The notes under the pieces are model-generated. The model saw only the letters and a list, made by a program, of their open reading frames with translations, was not told the origin of the DNA and made no database searches. The translations under genes and the position numbers were made by a program. Shown here piece by piece: positions 47,701 through 56,430 of a DNA stretch of 64,000 bases (position 1 is the first letter of the stretch; every line of letters begins with the position of its first letter). The stretch is from positions 4,526,001-4,590,000 of the forward strand of contig NZ_CP022098.1 in NCBI RefSeq assembly GCF_002305875.1, written 5' to 3'. This DNA comes from Cystobacter fuscus. GTDB taxonomy: Bacteria > Myxococcota > Myxococcia > Myxococcales > Myxococcaceae.

Positions 47701-50638
47701 GGGGCTCGTGCTGGTGGAGCCGGCCGGTATCGTGACCGTGAGTGGCTCCTCGGTGCCGATCGCCTGGGAGATCGATGACCCCACGCACGCGTCGACGCTG
47801 GCGCTGTTCTCCGACCGAGATGCTCAGGGCGAGGACGGGACCCTCATCGTGCGCGACCTCGCCCAGGATCCGGCCACCACCACCGGCCGCTACACCTGGA
47901 ACGTCTCCACGCTTCTGCCCGGCACGTATTACGTGTACGCGAGCGCCACCAATCGCGCGGGGACGACGACCCGGTACGCCGCGGGCGCCTACGTGATCCC
48001 CGTCCCGCAGCCACGCGGTGGCGTCACCCTCACTCCGACGACCCAACTGGAGACGACCGAGGCTGGCGGAACCGCGACCTTCACCGTGGCGCTCACCAGT
48101 GCTCCGCGGAGCGAGGTGACCCTCGGCTTCACGGCGAGCCAGCCGAACGAGGCGCGCCTCGCGCCGTTCGCGCTCACCTTCACTCCGACGAACTGGAATG
48201 TCCCTCGCGCGGTCACCGTGACCGGGCTCCCGGATTGCGTGGACGATGGCGACCAGCCGTACCAGGTCGTCCCGGGCCGGGCCAGCAGCGCCGATCCCGA
48301 CTACAACGGTGTCCAAGCCGCGCCCCTGGCCTTCGTGAACCGGGGCTCGACGTCGGGCTGCGGGGAGAACCAGGCGCCCCAGGCGAATGCCGGCCCGGAC
48401 CAGACGGTCGGCTCGGGGAGCACCGTCGTACTGGCTGGCTCTGGCACCGACGTGGATGGCACGGTGGTCGCCTACCACTGGGCGCAGACCTCCGGTCCGT
48501 CGGTGACGCTCTCCAACGCCAGCATCGCGGCGCCTCACTTCACCGCGCCGTCGCCCGCGGCCGACACGGTGCTCGGGTTCGAGCTGACCATTACCGACGA
48601 CGACGGCGCGACTGGCCGTGACAGCGTCGCCGTCACCGTCCGCGCGCCCTCGAATCAGCCGCCGGTGGCCAACGCCGGTCCGGACCAGACGGTGACGACC
48701 GGCGCGCTCGTCACCCTCGCGGGTTCCGGCATCGACGTGGACGGCACGATCGTCACCTACGCGTGGGCGCAGGTCTCCGGCCCCGCGGTGACGCTCTCGG
48801 GTGAGACCAGCGCGACCGCGACCTTCTCCGCGCCGGCGGTGAGCACTCCCGCCAGCCTGGGCTTCACTCTCACCGTCACCGACGATCACGGCGCGAGCGG
48901 TACCGCCTCGGTCACGGTGACGGTCCAGCCCCTTCTCAACCAGCCGCCCACCGCCAACGCCGGGGCCGACCAGACCGCGATTCCCGGCACCCCGGTCACG
49001 CTCACCGGCAGCGCCACCGATCCGGACGGCACCGTGGTTGCCCTCCTCTGGACCCAGACGGCGGGGCCCACGGTGACGCTCATCGATGCCAGCACCGCCA
49101 CGGCGCGCTTCACGGCCCCGGTGGTGTCCGCCAGCACCGTGCTCACCTTCCAACTCACCGTGACGGACAACCAGGGCGCGAGCGCCAGCGCCTCGGTCTC
49201 GATCACGGTCGTTCCGAACCAGCCGCCCGTGGTCAGTGCCGGCACCGCTCAGACGGTGAATGAGCGGACGCTGGTGACGCTCGCCGGTGCCGCCTCCGAC
49301 GCCGACGGCGCGATCGCCTCCGTGCAGTGGACCCAGACGGCGGGTCCCTCGGTGGCACTCACCAACGCGAACCTCCTCACCGCCCACTTCACGGCGCCCG
49401 CGGCCAGCACCGACACCGTGCTCACGTTCACGTTGACCGCGACCGACAACCTGGGCGCCAGCAGCAGCGCGACGACGCACGTCACGATCCACCACGTCAA
49501 TCAACCGCCCACCGCCAATGCCGGGCCCAGCCAGACCGTGAACGAGAACACGTTGGTTACCCTGAGCGGAGCCGGTTCCGATCCCGACGGCAGCGTCGTC
49601 TCGTACGCGTGGGTCCAGACGACTGGCCACCCGGTGGCGCTGGTGAATGCCCGGACCGCGGTGGCGACGTTCACCTCGCCGCAGATCAATGGGCCGTCGA
49701 CGTTGACGTTCTCGCTGACCGTCACCGACAACGAGGGGGCGACGGGCACCGCGCACATCAACGTCCAGGTGCTGGACAACATCCAGAACGAGCTGCCGCG
49801 GGTGAACGCCGGCCCAAGCCAGATGGTCGACGAGGGAACGCCAGTCATCCTCACCGGCGGCGCCACCGACTCCGACGGCACCATCACTTCCCTCCAGTGG
49901 ACCCAGACCGCGGGGCCGGTGGTCGCGCTCTCCGGCGCCCAGTCCGCGGTGGCCCGCTTCACCGCGCCGGGGGTGTCCGCTCGGACGGTGCTCAAGTTCC
50001 GACTCACGGCGACCGACAACGGCGGCGCCAGTGACTCCAGCGACACCGAGGTCGTCGTGCGCGACGTCCTCGCCTCGCCGGTGGTGGACGCCGGGCCTGA
50101 TTTCGCGGTCAACGAGGGCGCGCGCGTCAACATCCAGGGCCGCGCGAACCAGAGCGGAGTCACCTACCGGTGGACCCTGGGCCCCGGTCCAGCGGTCAAG
50201 CTGAATGGCGCCAACACGGCGGTCGTGAGCTTTACCGCGCCGGCTGTGACCGCCGACTCCGTGCTGACGCTGAAGTTGACGGTTCTGGGGCAGACGGGCG
50301 CGGCGGGGTTCGACACGGTCAATGTCACCATCCGCAACGTCAACAAGCCGCCAGTGGCCGAGGTGGAGCGGCTCGAGGGCTTCGACGAGCGCACCCTCGT
50401 CACGTTGAGTGGCCGTGGCTCCAAGGACCCCGACGGAAGGATCCGCTCCTACCTCTGGGTCCAGACGAGTGGTCCGGCCGTGGCGCTGAGCAGTCCCCGG
50501 AGCGCGACGCCGAGCTTCACGGCGCCCGAGGTCACGGGAGAGACGACGTTGTCCTTCCGGGTGATCGTGACCGATGACGAGGGCTCGACCGGGAGCTCCG
50601 TCGTGAACGTCATGGTGCGCGACGTCCAGAGGCGGTGA
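44774..50638 (+). CDS. 1954-residue secreted FN3/PKD repeat protein
   Basis: The signal peptide is best seen at MAIRLFACACFLFADTALA, which also permits a start at 44816; ATG 44774 has GGAG upstream. After a unique N-terminal part (about 20-455) comes an Ig-like domain (QSIPDHVVREGERVEFLVEA) and then four FN3-like modules (YHWRVRAFDGTTYSTW; YHWRAFAIDPHGA; YFWRAKSSDGVAES; YFWRVRAEDTRGGA). A Calx-like stretch (FTVALTSAPRSEVTLGFTAS) follows. Last are eight PKD/REJ-type modules of about 93 residues (NQAPQANAGPDQTV and variants). There is no anchor. It is the last gene of the co-directional block and probably mediates extracellular binding. Confidence 0.8.
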   Translation: MTIAGTFRCSSVGSMAIRLFACACFLFADTALALDTICARVRLQIDQKLTLERQGFDAMMRITNALDTVELKQVRVDVLFTDEAGAPVRATSDPNDTSASFFIRIDTIGGISDVNGNGTVAPASVAEVHWLIIPSPGAGGTVPGGKIYFVGANLSYTVGGEAQTMKVSPDTVTVQPMPRLTLDYFLTQEVFADDPFTPQIEPQVPFTLGVRVRNGGAAAARNVKIESAQPKIVENIQGLLVGFQITGSYVNDSPTSPSLLAELGNIAPSAASTGRWVMTTTLSGKFVEFNASFTHSDALGGALTSLIDATHAHLLVRDVRVDLPGRDSVRDFLARDDDVLRVYESTGVDTMVTDQSESSTLSPSGGDATYQLLAPQTAGFMYVRLPDPSGGTKQLGPVTRSDGKVIPPENVWLSRSRATPGGPFSYWINLFDANTPGTYTLVLMALAGTPRPPVLQSIPDHVVREGERVEFLVEASDPDGTIPSITTSQLPVGARFTPQAPSSGTARGSFEWTPATGQSGQYPITFTASDGSLTATRTSTITVTTLVPPSGPDTPVISRPAVASTVTAPQPELAVAPTANPLDTAASYQFELYRDASYTDRIAQSPVVPRTSLGAAWQVPAPLADNTLYHWRVRAFDGTTYSTWTLGRFTVNTANDAPSIPAIAAPAPGGHVDTPSPTLSISNSTDPDGEPVVYRFEVYADAALSQKLREFSNVAAGADGVTHVAVAPPLADQTTYHWRAFAIDPHGAITASPAASFSIDASHPAPGVPAILSPVVGTVVTSASVPLRVTHGAHEPGVAVSYFFELDRDRGFASSSLVHSGAVPEGQDATSFTVTGLAENARYFWRAKSSDGVAESAWVYGDFFVDQANDPPGVPTPLNPGQGAFVSTREPLLELGASSDPDGDTVVYRLEIYSDEALSSRVAEKLTNTRTWVVQPPLVDEATYFWRVRAEDTRGGASAWSAVQRFSVHTGTVRPPGLVLVEPAGIVTVSGSSVPIAWEIDDPTHASTLALFSDRDAQGEDGTLIVRDLAQDPATTTGRYTWNVSTLLPGTYYVYASATNRAGTTTRYAAGAYVIPVPQPRGGVTLTPTTQLETTEAGGTATFTVALTSAPRSEVTLGFTASQPNEARLAPFALTFTPTNWNVPRAVTVTGLPDCVDDGDQPYQVVPGRASSADPDYNGVQAAPLAFVNRGSTSGCGENQAPQANAGPDQTVGSGSTVVLAGSGTDVDGTVVAYHWAQTSGPSVTLSNASIAAPHFTAPSPAADTVLGFELTITDDDGATGRDSVAVTVRAPSNQPPVANAGPDQTVTTGALVTLAGSGIDVDGTIVTYAWAQVSGPAVTLSGETSATATFSAPAVSTPASLGFTLTVTDDHGASGTASVTVTVQPLLNQPPTANAGADQTAIPGTPVTLTGSATDPDGTVVALLWTQTAGPTVTLIDASTATARFTAPVVSASTVLTFQLTVTDNQGASASASVSITVVPNQPPVVSAGTAQTVNERTLVTLAGAASDADGAIASVQWTQTAGPSVALTNANLLTAHFTAPAASTDTVLTFTLTATDNLGASSSATTHVTIHHVNQPPTANAGPSQTVNENTLVTLSGAGSDPDGSVVSYAWVQTTGHPVALVNARTAVATFTSPQINGPSTLTFSLTVTDNEGATGTAHINVQVLDNIQNELPRVNAGPSQMVDEGTPVILTGGATDSDGTITSLQWTQTAGPVVALSGAQSAVARFTAPGVSARTVLKFRLTATDNGGASDSSDTEVVVRDVLASPVVDAGPDFAVNEGARVNIQGRANQSGVTYRWTLGPGPAVKLNGANTAVVSFTAPAVTADSVLTLKLTVLGQTGAAGFDTVNVTIRNVNKPPVAEVERLEGFDERTLVTLSGRGSKDPDGRIRSYLWVQTSGPAVALSSPRSATPSFTAPEVTGETTLSFRVIVTDDEGSTGSSVVNVMVRDVQRR
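48368..50632 (+). repeat. Eight tandem PKD-domain coding repeats (about 280 bp each)
   Basis: Units begin at NQAPQANAGPDQ, NQPPVANAGPDQ, NQPPTANAGADQ, NQPPVVSAGTAQ, NQPPTANAGPSQ, NELPRVNAGPSQ, SPVVDAGPDFA and NKPPVAEVERLE. The first five are most alike at DNA level; the last two have diverged. The array can expand or contract by recombination. Confidence 0.85.
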
Positions 50639-50803
50639 GCCGAGCGCCGTTGCTTGGCTGTTCCTGATCAGGTGGCTCGCAGCGCTTCGGGTGGGTGCGT
50701 GGGCTTTCTCTCCCGTCTGGCTAGAACAGGACCGGAATCCGGGTGAACGGACTCCGTACGGGCACGGCGGAGTCCATGGCTCAAGATCGCGGCACTCGCT
50801 GAG

Positions 50804-51274
50804 CTAGACGGTTTTGTCTGGCAAGAGCGTGCGCAGCAACTCGTCGTCGGGGCCGAGCGGGCGCCAGCCAGGAGGAGGCGGCGTGGAACGGAGTGATTCT
50901 CTTGCCCGTCTGACGCGCTCCTCATGGGTTTCTGGGGTGAACGCAGCCCAAGAACCGAGCGCCATGGCAACCTTGAAACGGTTGGCGTCGTCCATCACGT
51001 CTGGCCAGCCTTCGGGGAGACATTCGGAAAGCTCGCGAACGAGCACATCGCGCACGAATCGTGTGACCTGATGGCTTCGCTCCGCCTCGGCGCGCAGCTC
51101 GCTCAACACCTGCACCCCGGCGATGTCATCCTCGCCAAGCTCATCCGCCAGCGCCACCAGTGGAACGGCAGGGCGGGCATTCGCGAAGGCGGTGAGCGAC
51201 TCATAACCGAGTTCGCGGACTCGCTCGTACAGGCGGACCTTCCAGTTACCTCGCCAGGCATGTCCGCTGCTCAT
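50804..51274 (-). CDS. Putative immunity protein for the DUF2380 toxin
   Basis: This 156-residue soluble helical protein begins SSGHAWRGNWKVRLYERV. It has VALADELGEDDIAGVQVL, RLVRELSECLPEGWPDVMDD-like helices and a C-terminal PPPPGWRPLGPDDELLRTLL. I recall close relatives beside SitA-type DUF2380 toxins in other myxobacteria. ATG 51274 overlaps the toxin stop as ATGA. It is intact over the usual length, although the toxin gene is truncated. It would bind the toxin in the cytoplasm and protect the cell. I do not name a Pfam family. Confidence 0.65.
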   Translation of the reverse strand: MSSGHAWRGNWKVRLYERVRELGYESLTAFANARPAVPLVALADELGEDDIAGVQVLSELRAEAERSHQVTRFVRDVLVRELSECLPEGWPDVMDDANRFKVAMALGSWAAFTPETHEERVRRARESLRSTPPPPGWRPLGPDDELLRTLLPDKTV

Positions 51275-52500
51275 TGTCCTCCCCACACGGTGAAGTTCAT
51301 CGGGAGCTTATAGAGCCTCATCCGATACGCGGCGATTTTGAGAATTTCGTTCCGCGTCAACATCCGCCCAGCATCGCTCTCCGCTTCGCGGAGGGCCTTC
51401 ATGAGCATCTGATTCCATTCGCCGGGCCATTGGCGACCCAGGCGCCAATCGCCACCACCATGAATCGCCTCATGGCCCGCCTGCTCCATTTTGACGCAGA
51501 ACTGATCGATGCTCATTTCGCCGGTGAAGCCGCGCTTCTCGAACCACTCGCGGAACTCGCGCGGCAGGATGTGATGTCGCGGTGTCTCGGCCATGCCGGC
51601 CCCCGCCTTGCCAGTCTGGCGCATGGCACGAACTTCTGGCCCGTCGCCGAGTGCGTCGCGCACGCCCTTGGGCAGCTCGTCGTGCGACTGCGCCATCATC
51701 ATCTGGCCAGCATGAATCCGCACGGCCGTACCGACGACGGGCAGTGAGATGATGCCTGCCTGCACGAGCCGGCGCATCATCTCCACCCACTCGGCGGAAA
51801 CGACAATCCGTGTGCCCATCATCACGTCGTTGGCGCCCATCACGAGGTTAATACCGAGCGAGGCGGGCGCGGCTGGCGGGAACTGGGGTAGTACCATCTT
51901 CATCGCCGAGGCCGTAGTGAGCATCTCGATGAGTTCCTGCACTCGCAGCATCTTCTCGAACTGCTCCGCCGCCGCGCGCACGGCCGCACGCGTCGCGGCG
52001 AACTCTCCGGTGAGGTGGCCAATCAGTGCGGGGAGATTGTTTGCGGACTGGAGCCGTGGGCCACCGAGACGTAGCAGGGCAAGCTGCATGTCTGGGTCAT
52101 CCACCTCTGACGCCGCGTTGGCCAGCCTGGTGGTGGCAGTGAGTTCGGTGTCAATCCACCGCAGTTGCTGGGCGCCATGGTTGACGGAAGGGATGAACAG
52201 GTCGGCATGTCGTCTGTAAATGCCAGTCCTGCTGTCATTGAGTCTGGAGAGTGCGCTGGAGATGCGACGGGTAGAGACGGACACTTCGCGAATGATACCG
52301 AGAAACGCGAGATGGGCCGCGATGGCGCTCTGCTTGGCTGGCTCCTCAGCCTTGCGGCGGACTTCACCCCCAACGACGCGGCGATGGTGCAGCCGCTCAG
52401 GCACCTCGGATTCAGGCGGGGAAAGAGATGGTGCGGCGAAGACATGCGAAAGCTCTTCGCTATCACCCGAGCTTCGGGCTTCGTCTCCTTCAGATGCCAC
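51271..52500 (-). CDS. SitA-type DUF2380 toxin lacking its lipoprotein signal
   Basis: This 409-residue protein has the C-terminal DUF2380 toxin module: RHHILPREFREWFEKRGF, HEAIHGGGDWRLGRQWPGEW and RMLTRNEILKIAA, an HNH-like histidine set. The N-terminal part (SEVPERLHHRRVVGGEVRRK, YRRHADLFIP, QLRWIDTELTATTRLANAAS) belongs to the same family. A complete member would begin with a signal peptide and lipobox Cys. Here the only start is GTG 52500, with a stop just upstream, and it overlaps the deacetylase 3' end by 11 bases. From memory, an internal segment after GGPRLQSA may also be missing. It therefore probably cannot be exported or exchanged. The immunity gene is coupled downstream. Confidence 0.75.
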   Translation of the reverse strand: MASEGDEARSSGDSEELSHVFAAPSLSPPESEVPERLHHRRVVGGEVRRKAEEPAKQSAIAAHLAFLGIIREVSVSTRRISSALSRLNDSRTGIYRRHADLFIPSVNHGAQQLRWIDTELTATTRLANAASEVDDPDMQLALLRLGGPRLQSANNLPALIGHLTGEFAATRAAVRAAAEQFEKMLRVQELIEMLTTASAMKMVLPQFPPAAPASLGINLVMGANDVMMGTRIVVSAEWVEMMRRLVQAGIISLPVVGTAVRIHAGQMMMAQSHDELPKGVRDALGDGPEVRAMRQTGKAGAGMAETPRHHILPREFREWFEKRGFTGEMSIDQFCVKMEQAGHEAIHGGGDWRLGRQWPGEWNQMLMKALREAESDAGRMLTRNEILKIAAYRMRLYKLPMNFTVWGGQ

Positions 52501-53524
52501 CTTCCCGGGGCGTCAGGGGGCTTTCCAGCGCGAAGCGGGCGATCTCGTCCTTGCGCATGAACACCACGCCCGGTTGTTTCTGGACGTAGGTGATGAATTC
52601 CTCCAGCGCCTTGACGCGCGAGGGACGGCCGGCGATCCGATCGTGGGTGCTGATGGACATCATGCGCCGACGCGTGGCGGCCTCGGCGTAGAGCACGTCG
52701 AACTCGTCCTTGAGTTCGCGTCCGAAGGCCTCGGCCGAGGCGTTGCGCCCCTCGAACTGGACGATGTCATTCATGCCCAGGGTATAGGGGACGACCGTGA
52801 AGGGTTTGCCTTTCACGGGGATGAGGAATGGCTCGTCCCGGCTCACGTCGTCGATGTGGTAGGTGAACCCGAGGTCCTGGAGGATCTCCAGCGTCCGGGG
52901 AGTCCCTCGCATCCAGAAGGCGTTGAAGCCCACCGGCTTCGTGCCCGTGGCGCGCTCGATGCTCCGCACGTTGGCCTCGTACGAGGCTCGCTCCTCCTCG
53001 GGACTCATCGAGAACTGGGGCGTCCAGGTCTGGCCATGGGCGGCGGCCTCGTGGCCCCGCTCGACGATCTCCTTGGCCAGCTGGGGGGTGCGGTCCACCG
53101 CCTGCCCAACCATGTGGGACGTCACCTTGACGCGCTTGCGCTCGAAGAGATCGAGCAGCCGGGGGATGCCCTCCTTGATGCCATACGCGTACCACGTGGC
53201 GGCGGGCAGATCCGGGTACTTCGGATCGATGGACGGGAAGGGGCTGCTCGCCCCTCGCTCGGGCTGTGCGCCCGCTTCGAACTGCATGGAGAGGGAAATC
53301 ACCAGTCGCGCACCGTCCGGCCAGAACTGCTTGGACGGGGATCGACCGCCTCGCGTAGGGGGTGGCTCCCGCGGGGCCGTGGGCGCCGGGCTCGCGGCCA
53401 GCGCGTCGGAGGAAGGGGCCGCCGCGATGAGTGCACTGGCGGCGATCAAGCCGGAGTGGCGCAGGAACTCGCGGCGCTCGGGAACGGCGGGCGAGGGGAA
53501 GGGCATCGGTTCGGGGAGGGACAT
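52490..53524 (-). CDS. Polysaccharide deacetylase (NodB/PuuE-like), probably Tat-exported
   Basis: This 344-residue protein has a twin-arginine-type leader (ERREFLRHSGLIAASALIAA). Its NodB-homology domain shows RLVISLSMQFEAG at strand 1, KVTSHMVGQAVDRTP, and GHEAAAHGQTW carrying the metal His pair. A late SISTHDRIAGRPSRV follows. The strand-1 motif reads SMQFEAG instead of the typical TFDDG, as in the PuuE/allantoinase subgroup, so C-N hydrolysis of a non-sugar substrate is possible. It lies 21 bases after the DoxX gene and overlaps the truncated toxin gene. Confidence 0.85.
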   Translation of the reverse strand: MSLPEPMPFPSPAVPERREFLRHSGLIAASALIAAAPSSDALAASPAPTAPREPPPTRGGRSPSKQFWPDGARLVISLSMQFEAGAQPERGASSPFPSIDPKYPDLPAATWYAYGIKEGIPRLLDLFERKRVKVTSHMVGQAVDRTPQLAKEIVERGHEAAAHGQTWTPQFSMSPEEERASYEANVRSIERATGTKPVGFNAFWMRGTPRTLEILQDLGFTYHIDDVSRDEPFLIPVKGKPFTVVPYTLGMNDIVQFEGRNASAEAFGRELKDEFDVLYAEAATRRRMMSISTHDRIAGRPSRVKALEEFITYVQKQPGVVFMRKDEIARFALESPLTPREGGI

Positions 53525-53545
53525 GACGAAGGGACCTCGCGTGCT

Positions 53546-54043
53546 TCAGGGGACCGGGGCAGGGCTGCTCGAGGAGACGGGGGCGGAGCGGCTTCGGGTC
53601 CTGGCCCACCAGGCATCGACGGAGACGTGGTTGAGGTGGGCCGTCGCCATGAGCGCGGCGTAGAGGGCCGCGTAGATCATCTGCAGTCCCGCCGTCTCCC
53701 AGTCGCTGCGCAGGGTGGTGCCGAAGATGAGGGACACCATCAGGAGGCCGCCGGTGAAGAGGGCGGTGCGCGTCAGCAACCCGAGCGTGAGCAGCACGCC
53801 GATGACGAGCTCGATGAAGGGCAGCAGCAGCGCGAAGAGACGGACCAGCGGTGAGGGAAGCCAGGTATTCGCGAAGAGCTGGACGAGCGCGTCGGCGAAG
53901 GCTCCGGGGTTGCCGATCCGGACCAGACCATGCCCGAGGAGGTTGATGCCGAGGGCGAGCCGCAGCAGGAGCTGACCCGCTACCGCGTTCGTGATGCCAA
54001 AGAAGAGGGGGGAGGCGTCCTCTGTCGAGGTCGAGGGCTTCAT
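53546..54043 (-). CDS. DoxX-family membrane protein
   Basis: This 165-residue protein has four predicted membrane helices: LLLRLALGINLLGHGLVRI, LVRLFALLLPFIELVIGVLL, LFTGGLLMVSLIFG and MIYAALYAALMATAHL. The GHGLxRI turn after helix 1 and PFIELVIGVLLTLGL in helix 2 are DoxX hallmarks. Members support redox or quinone-linked membrane functions. ATG 54043 begins the frame; the gene heads a minus-strand operon with the deacetylase. A LysR gene is divergent, with a TTGCGTCTTCGCA dyad between. Confidence 0.85.
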   Translation of the reverse strand: MKPSTSTEDASPLFFGITNAVAGQLLLRLALGINLLGHGLVRIGNPGAFADALVQLFANTWLPSPLVRLFALLLPFIELVIGVLLTLGLLTRTALFTGGLLMVSLIFGTTLRSDWETAGLQMIYAALYAALMATAHLNHVSVDAWWARTRSRSAPVSSSSPAPVP

Positions 54044-54076
54044 GGTGTCTTCCCGATGTGGAGAGGGGGGACCGTG

Positions 54077-54089
54077 TTGCGTCTTCGCA
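54077..54089. promoter_or_regulatory. Candidate LysR box (T-N11-A)
   Basis: TTGCGTCTTCGCA fits the T-N11-A LysR consensus with a TGCG/CGCA dyad. It lies in the 103-base gap between divergent doxX and lysR genes. A second partial match, TTGCGCTTCCCCGCA, follows about ten bases later. Confidence 0.5.
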
Positions 54090-54146
54090 CCCTCTACTTG
54101 CGCTTCCCCGCACAGGTTGGGAACGTGGTCCCGAGGAAAGACGGCT

Positions 54147-55076
54147 GTGCCTGAACGGAAAAAGCAGGGTCCGGTGCTGCTCGAGGGGTTGATGCCCCTG
54201 ATGGTGTTCGTGCGAGCCGTCGACAACCAGGGGTTCTCGGTGGCGGCACGGCAGCTCGGATTGACTCCGTCCGCCGTGAGCAAGCAGGTGGCCCACCTGG
54301 AGGAGCGACTCGGGACCCGGCTGCTCCGCAGGACCACCCACCATCTGAGCCTCACGGAGGCGGGAAGCATCTTCTACCAGCACTGTCAGCGGGTACTCGG
54401 GGAGTTGGAGGAGGCCCAGCTCGCGATGGCGGCCCTCGACGAGCGTCCGAGGGGCACCCTCCGTGTCTCCGCGCCCGCGGTGCTCGGCGAGGTCCACGTC
54501 GGGGCCGCCGCGGCGGCGTTCCAGGAGTCCTTTCCGGAAGTGCAGGTGGAACTCGAGGCGAGCGATCGGGTGGTGGACCTCGTGGAGGATGGCTTCGACG
54601 TGGCGGTGCGGATCGCCGGCACGTTGAAGGACAGCTCGCTGGTGGTGCGACGCCTCGCGGACGAGGAACGCGTCCTGTGCGCGAGCCCCTTCTATCTCCA
54701 GCGCGCCGGCAGGCCCCGAGCCCTGGAGGAGCTGGCCCACCACGAGTGTCTGCTCTTCAAGCCCGGCCGGGTGGTGAGGGAGTGGCAGTTCCAGGGAGAG
54801 GGGGCCTCTCGGAGCGTGAAGGTCCAGGGGCGCTTCGTGGCCAACAACCACCTCGTCCTCCGGCAGGCGGCGCTCCTGGGACGGGGCATCGCCAACCTGC
54901 CGCGCTACCTGGTGTTGGAGGAGCTGCGCTCGGGGGCCCTGGTGTCACTGCTCGCCGAGCACCCGGTGACCCAGCGCCACATCTACCTCGTGTACCCGCA
55001 CCGCCAGCTCACGCCTCCCAAGGTGCGGGCCTTCGCCGACTTCCTTGCCCGCTACTTCCAGCGCATCTTGGGGTAG
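54147..55076 (+). CDS. LysR-family transcriptional regulator
   Basis: This 309-residue protein has an HTH with VDNQGFSVAARQLGLTPSAV then SKQVAHLEERLGTRLL, and an effector-binding domain from about residue 105 (GTLRVSAPAVLGEVHVG) to the end. GTG 54147 follows an AGGAAAG RBS; an ATG 45 bases later would cut the region before the HTH. It is divergent from the DoxX/deacetylase operon and is its probable regulator. CrgA/DsdC-like subgroup by pattern; inducer unknown. Confidence 0.92.
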   Translation: MPERKKQGPVLLEGLMPLMVFVRAVDNQGFSVAARQLGLTPSAVSKQVAHLEERLGTRLLRRTTHHLSLTEAGSIFYQHCQRVLGELEEAQLAMAALDERPRGTLRVSAPAVLGEVHVGAAAAAFQESFPEVQVELEASDRVVDLVEDGFDVAVRIAGTLKDSSLVVRRLADEERVLCASPFYLQRAGRPRALEELAHHECLLFKPGRVVREWQFQGEGASRSVKVQGRFVANNHLVLRQAALLGRGIANLPRYLVLEELRSGALVSLLAEHPVTQRHIYLVYPHRQLTPPKVRAFADFLARYFQRILG

Positions 55077-55137
55077 AGGAGTTCTGGCCGCGTGGCTCCG
55101 GCACCGTCATTGATTTGTAGGGCGAGCGGCCGGGGCG

Positions 55138-56430
55138 TCACCCCGTGGGCGGGCGGACCACCAGCATGGGCCGGTCGGAGTGCGCCATGATCTCCTTGGC
55201 CACCGTACCCATCACCGTCTTCTTCAGCCCCGAGTGTCCGTGGGTGCCCAGGCAGATCACGTCCACGCTCAGGCGCTCGGCGACCTTGAGCAGCACCGGC
55301 GCCACGTCGTGGCCCGACAGCACCATCACCCGCACCTCGCGCCCCTGGGCATCCGCGTCCTTGGGCAACAACTGGCGCAGCCGCGACCGCAACTCCTGCG
55401 CCTGCTCCGTCGCATGCCGCGCCACGGTCACCAGGTACACCGTGCCCCCGTTGGGCAGCAGGGAAAAGGCATGCGGAATGGCCCGGTTGGCCGCCTCCGA
55501 GAAGTCCGTGGCCACCAGCACCGAGCGCAGCGCGGGAACCGTCACCTCCGAGCCCCGCGCCGCCCCCGCGAGCGGCACGCTCACCACCGACATGGCCGCC
55601 AGCCTCAGCGCGTGGTGCGACACGCTCCCCAGCTTGCCCAGACCCTTCCGCTGGTGCGAGCCCACCACCAGCAGGTCCACCTTCTCGTCCGCCGCCAGCG
55701 CCACCAGGTGGTCCGCGATGCGTCCCACCCCAGCTTCCAGCCGCATGCGCACCGGCGGCTGGCCCTGCGCTTCCAGCGGCGCCACCTGTGTGCGCACCTC
55801 CTGCTCCAGCGCGCGCAGCAACTCGGGCGTCACCTCCTGGTAGAACGTCGGATGCTCCAGCCCCATCCGGAAGTACTCCTCGTGGGGCCAGTAGATGCGC
55901 CCGGCCACCACCTCCACGTCGCCGTAGCGCCGCAGGCCCCGCAGCCAGTCGCGCGCCGCCTCGAAAGGCAGCGAGCGGTCCACGCCCAGCATCACCTTCA
56001 AGGGACGAGTCCCCTTCACCCAGGCCTCGAAGGACTCCGCCTCGCGCACCACCAGCAGCGGCACCGGCAGCGTCGTGGCCAGCCGGTCCACCGTGCCGCC
56101 TACTCCCAGGAAGGGCGAGGCGCTCGTGGGCCCCGCCGTCACCACCAGCCCCGCGCCCTTCTCCTTCGCGAAGCGCGCCAGCTCCTCGGCCGGCTCTCCC
56201 GTGAGCAACTGGTGGCTCGCGCGTGCCCCCAGCTTCTCCACCCGCCGCACCTCGTCCGATAGCGCCGACTGCGCCGTGTCCCGCAGCGTCTGCCCGAAGG
56301 CGCGCGCGAGGTTGCCTGGCAGCACGTGCACCAGGAAGAGGGGCTCATCCAATTTCCGCGCGAGCTGCGCGGCGGCAGTGGCCGCTCGCTGCGCGGCGTC
56401 CGAGAAGTGGGTGGCGCAAAGGATGGTCAT
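55138..56430 (-). CDS. Universal stress protein with three tandem Usp domains
   Basis: This 430-residue cytoplasmic protein starts TILCATHFSDAAQRAATAAA. Three Usp folds occupy about 1-135, 145-285 and 300-430. The third has an intact ATP-binding motif (GTHGHSGLKKTVMGTVAKEI). The second has GSHQRKGLGKLGSVS, a partial match. The first has GPTSASPFLGVGGTVD and looks degenerate. Most Usp proteins have one or two domains; three is uncommon. It is convergent with the LysR gene. An ATP-linked stress or starvation role is expected. Confidence 0.88.
   Translation of the reverse strand: MTILCATHFSDAAQRAATAAAQLARKLDEPLFLVHVLPGNLARAFGQTLRDTAQSALSDEVRRVEKLGARASHQLLTGEPAEELARFAKEKGAGLVVTAGPTSASPFLGVGGTVDRLATTLPVPLLVVREAESFEAWVKGTRPLKVMLGVDRSLPFEAARDWLRGLRRYGDVEVVAGRIYWPHEEYFRMGLEHPTFYQEVTPELLRALEQEVRTQVAPLEAQGQPPVRMRLEAGVGRIADHLVALAADEKVDLLVVGSHQRKGLGKLGSVSHHALRLAAMSVVSVPLAGAARGSEVTVPALRSVLVATDFSEAANRAIPHAFSLLPNGGTVYLVTVARHATEQAQELRSRLRQLLPKDADAQGREVRVMVLSGHDVAPVLLKVAERLSVDVICLGTHGHSGLKKTVMGTVAKEIMAHSDRPMLVVRPPTG

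Noticed and set aside
48368-50632. Regular repeats suggesting a CRISPR array
   Set aside because: The period is about 280 bp and the repeats are in-frame PKD domains; there are no short identical repeats or unique spacers, and no cas genes.
52767-54851. A 694-codon minus-strand frame
   Set aside because: It crosses the deacetylase, DoxX and LysR genes out of frame and has no recognisable domain; the three real genes explain the region.
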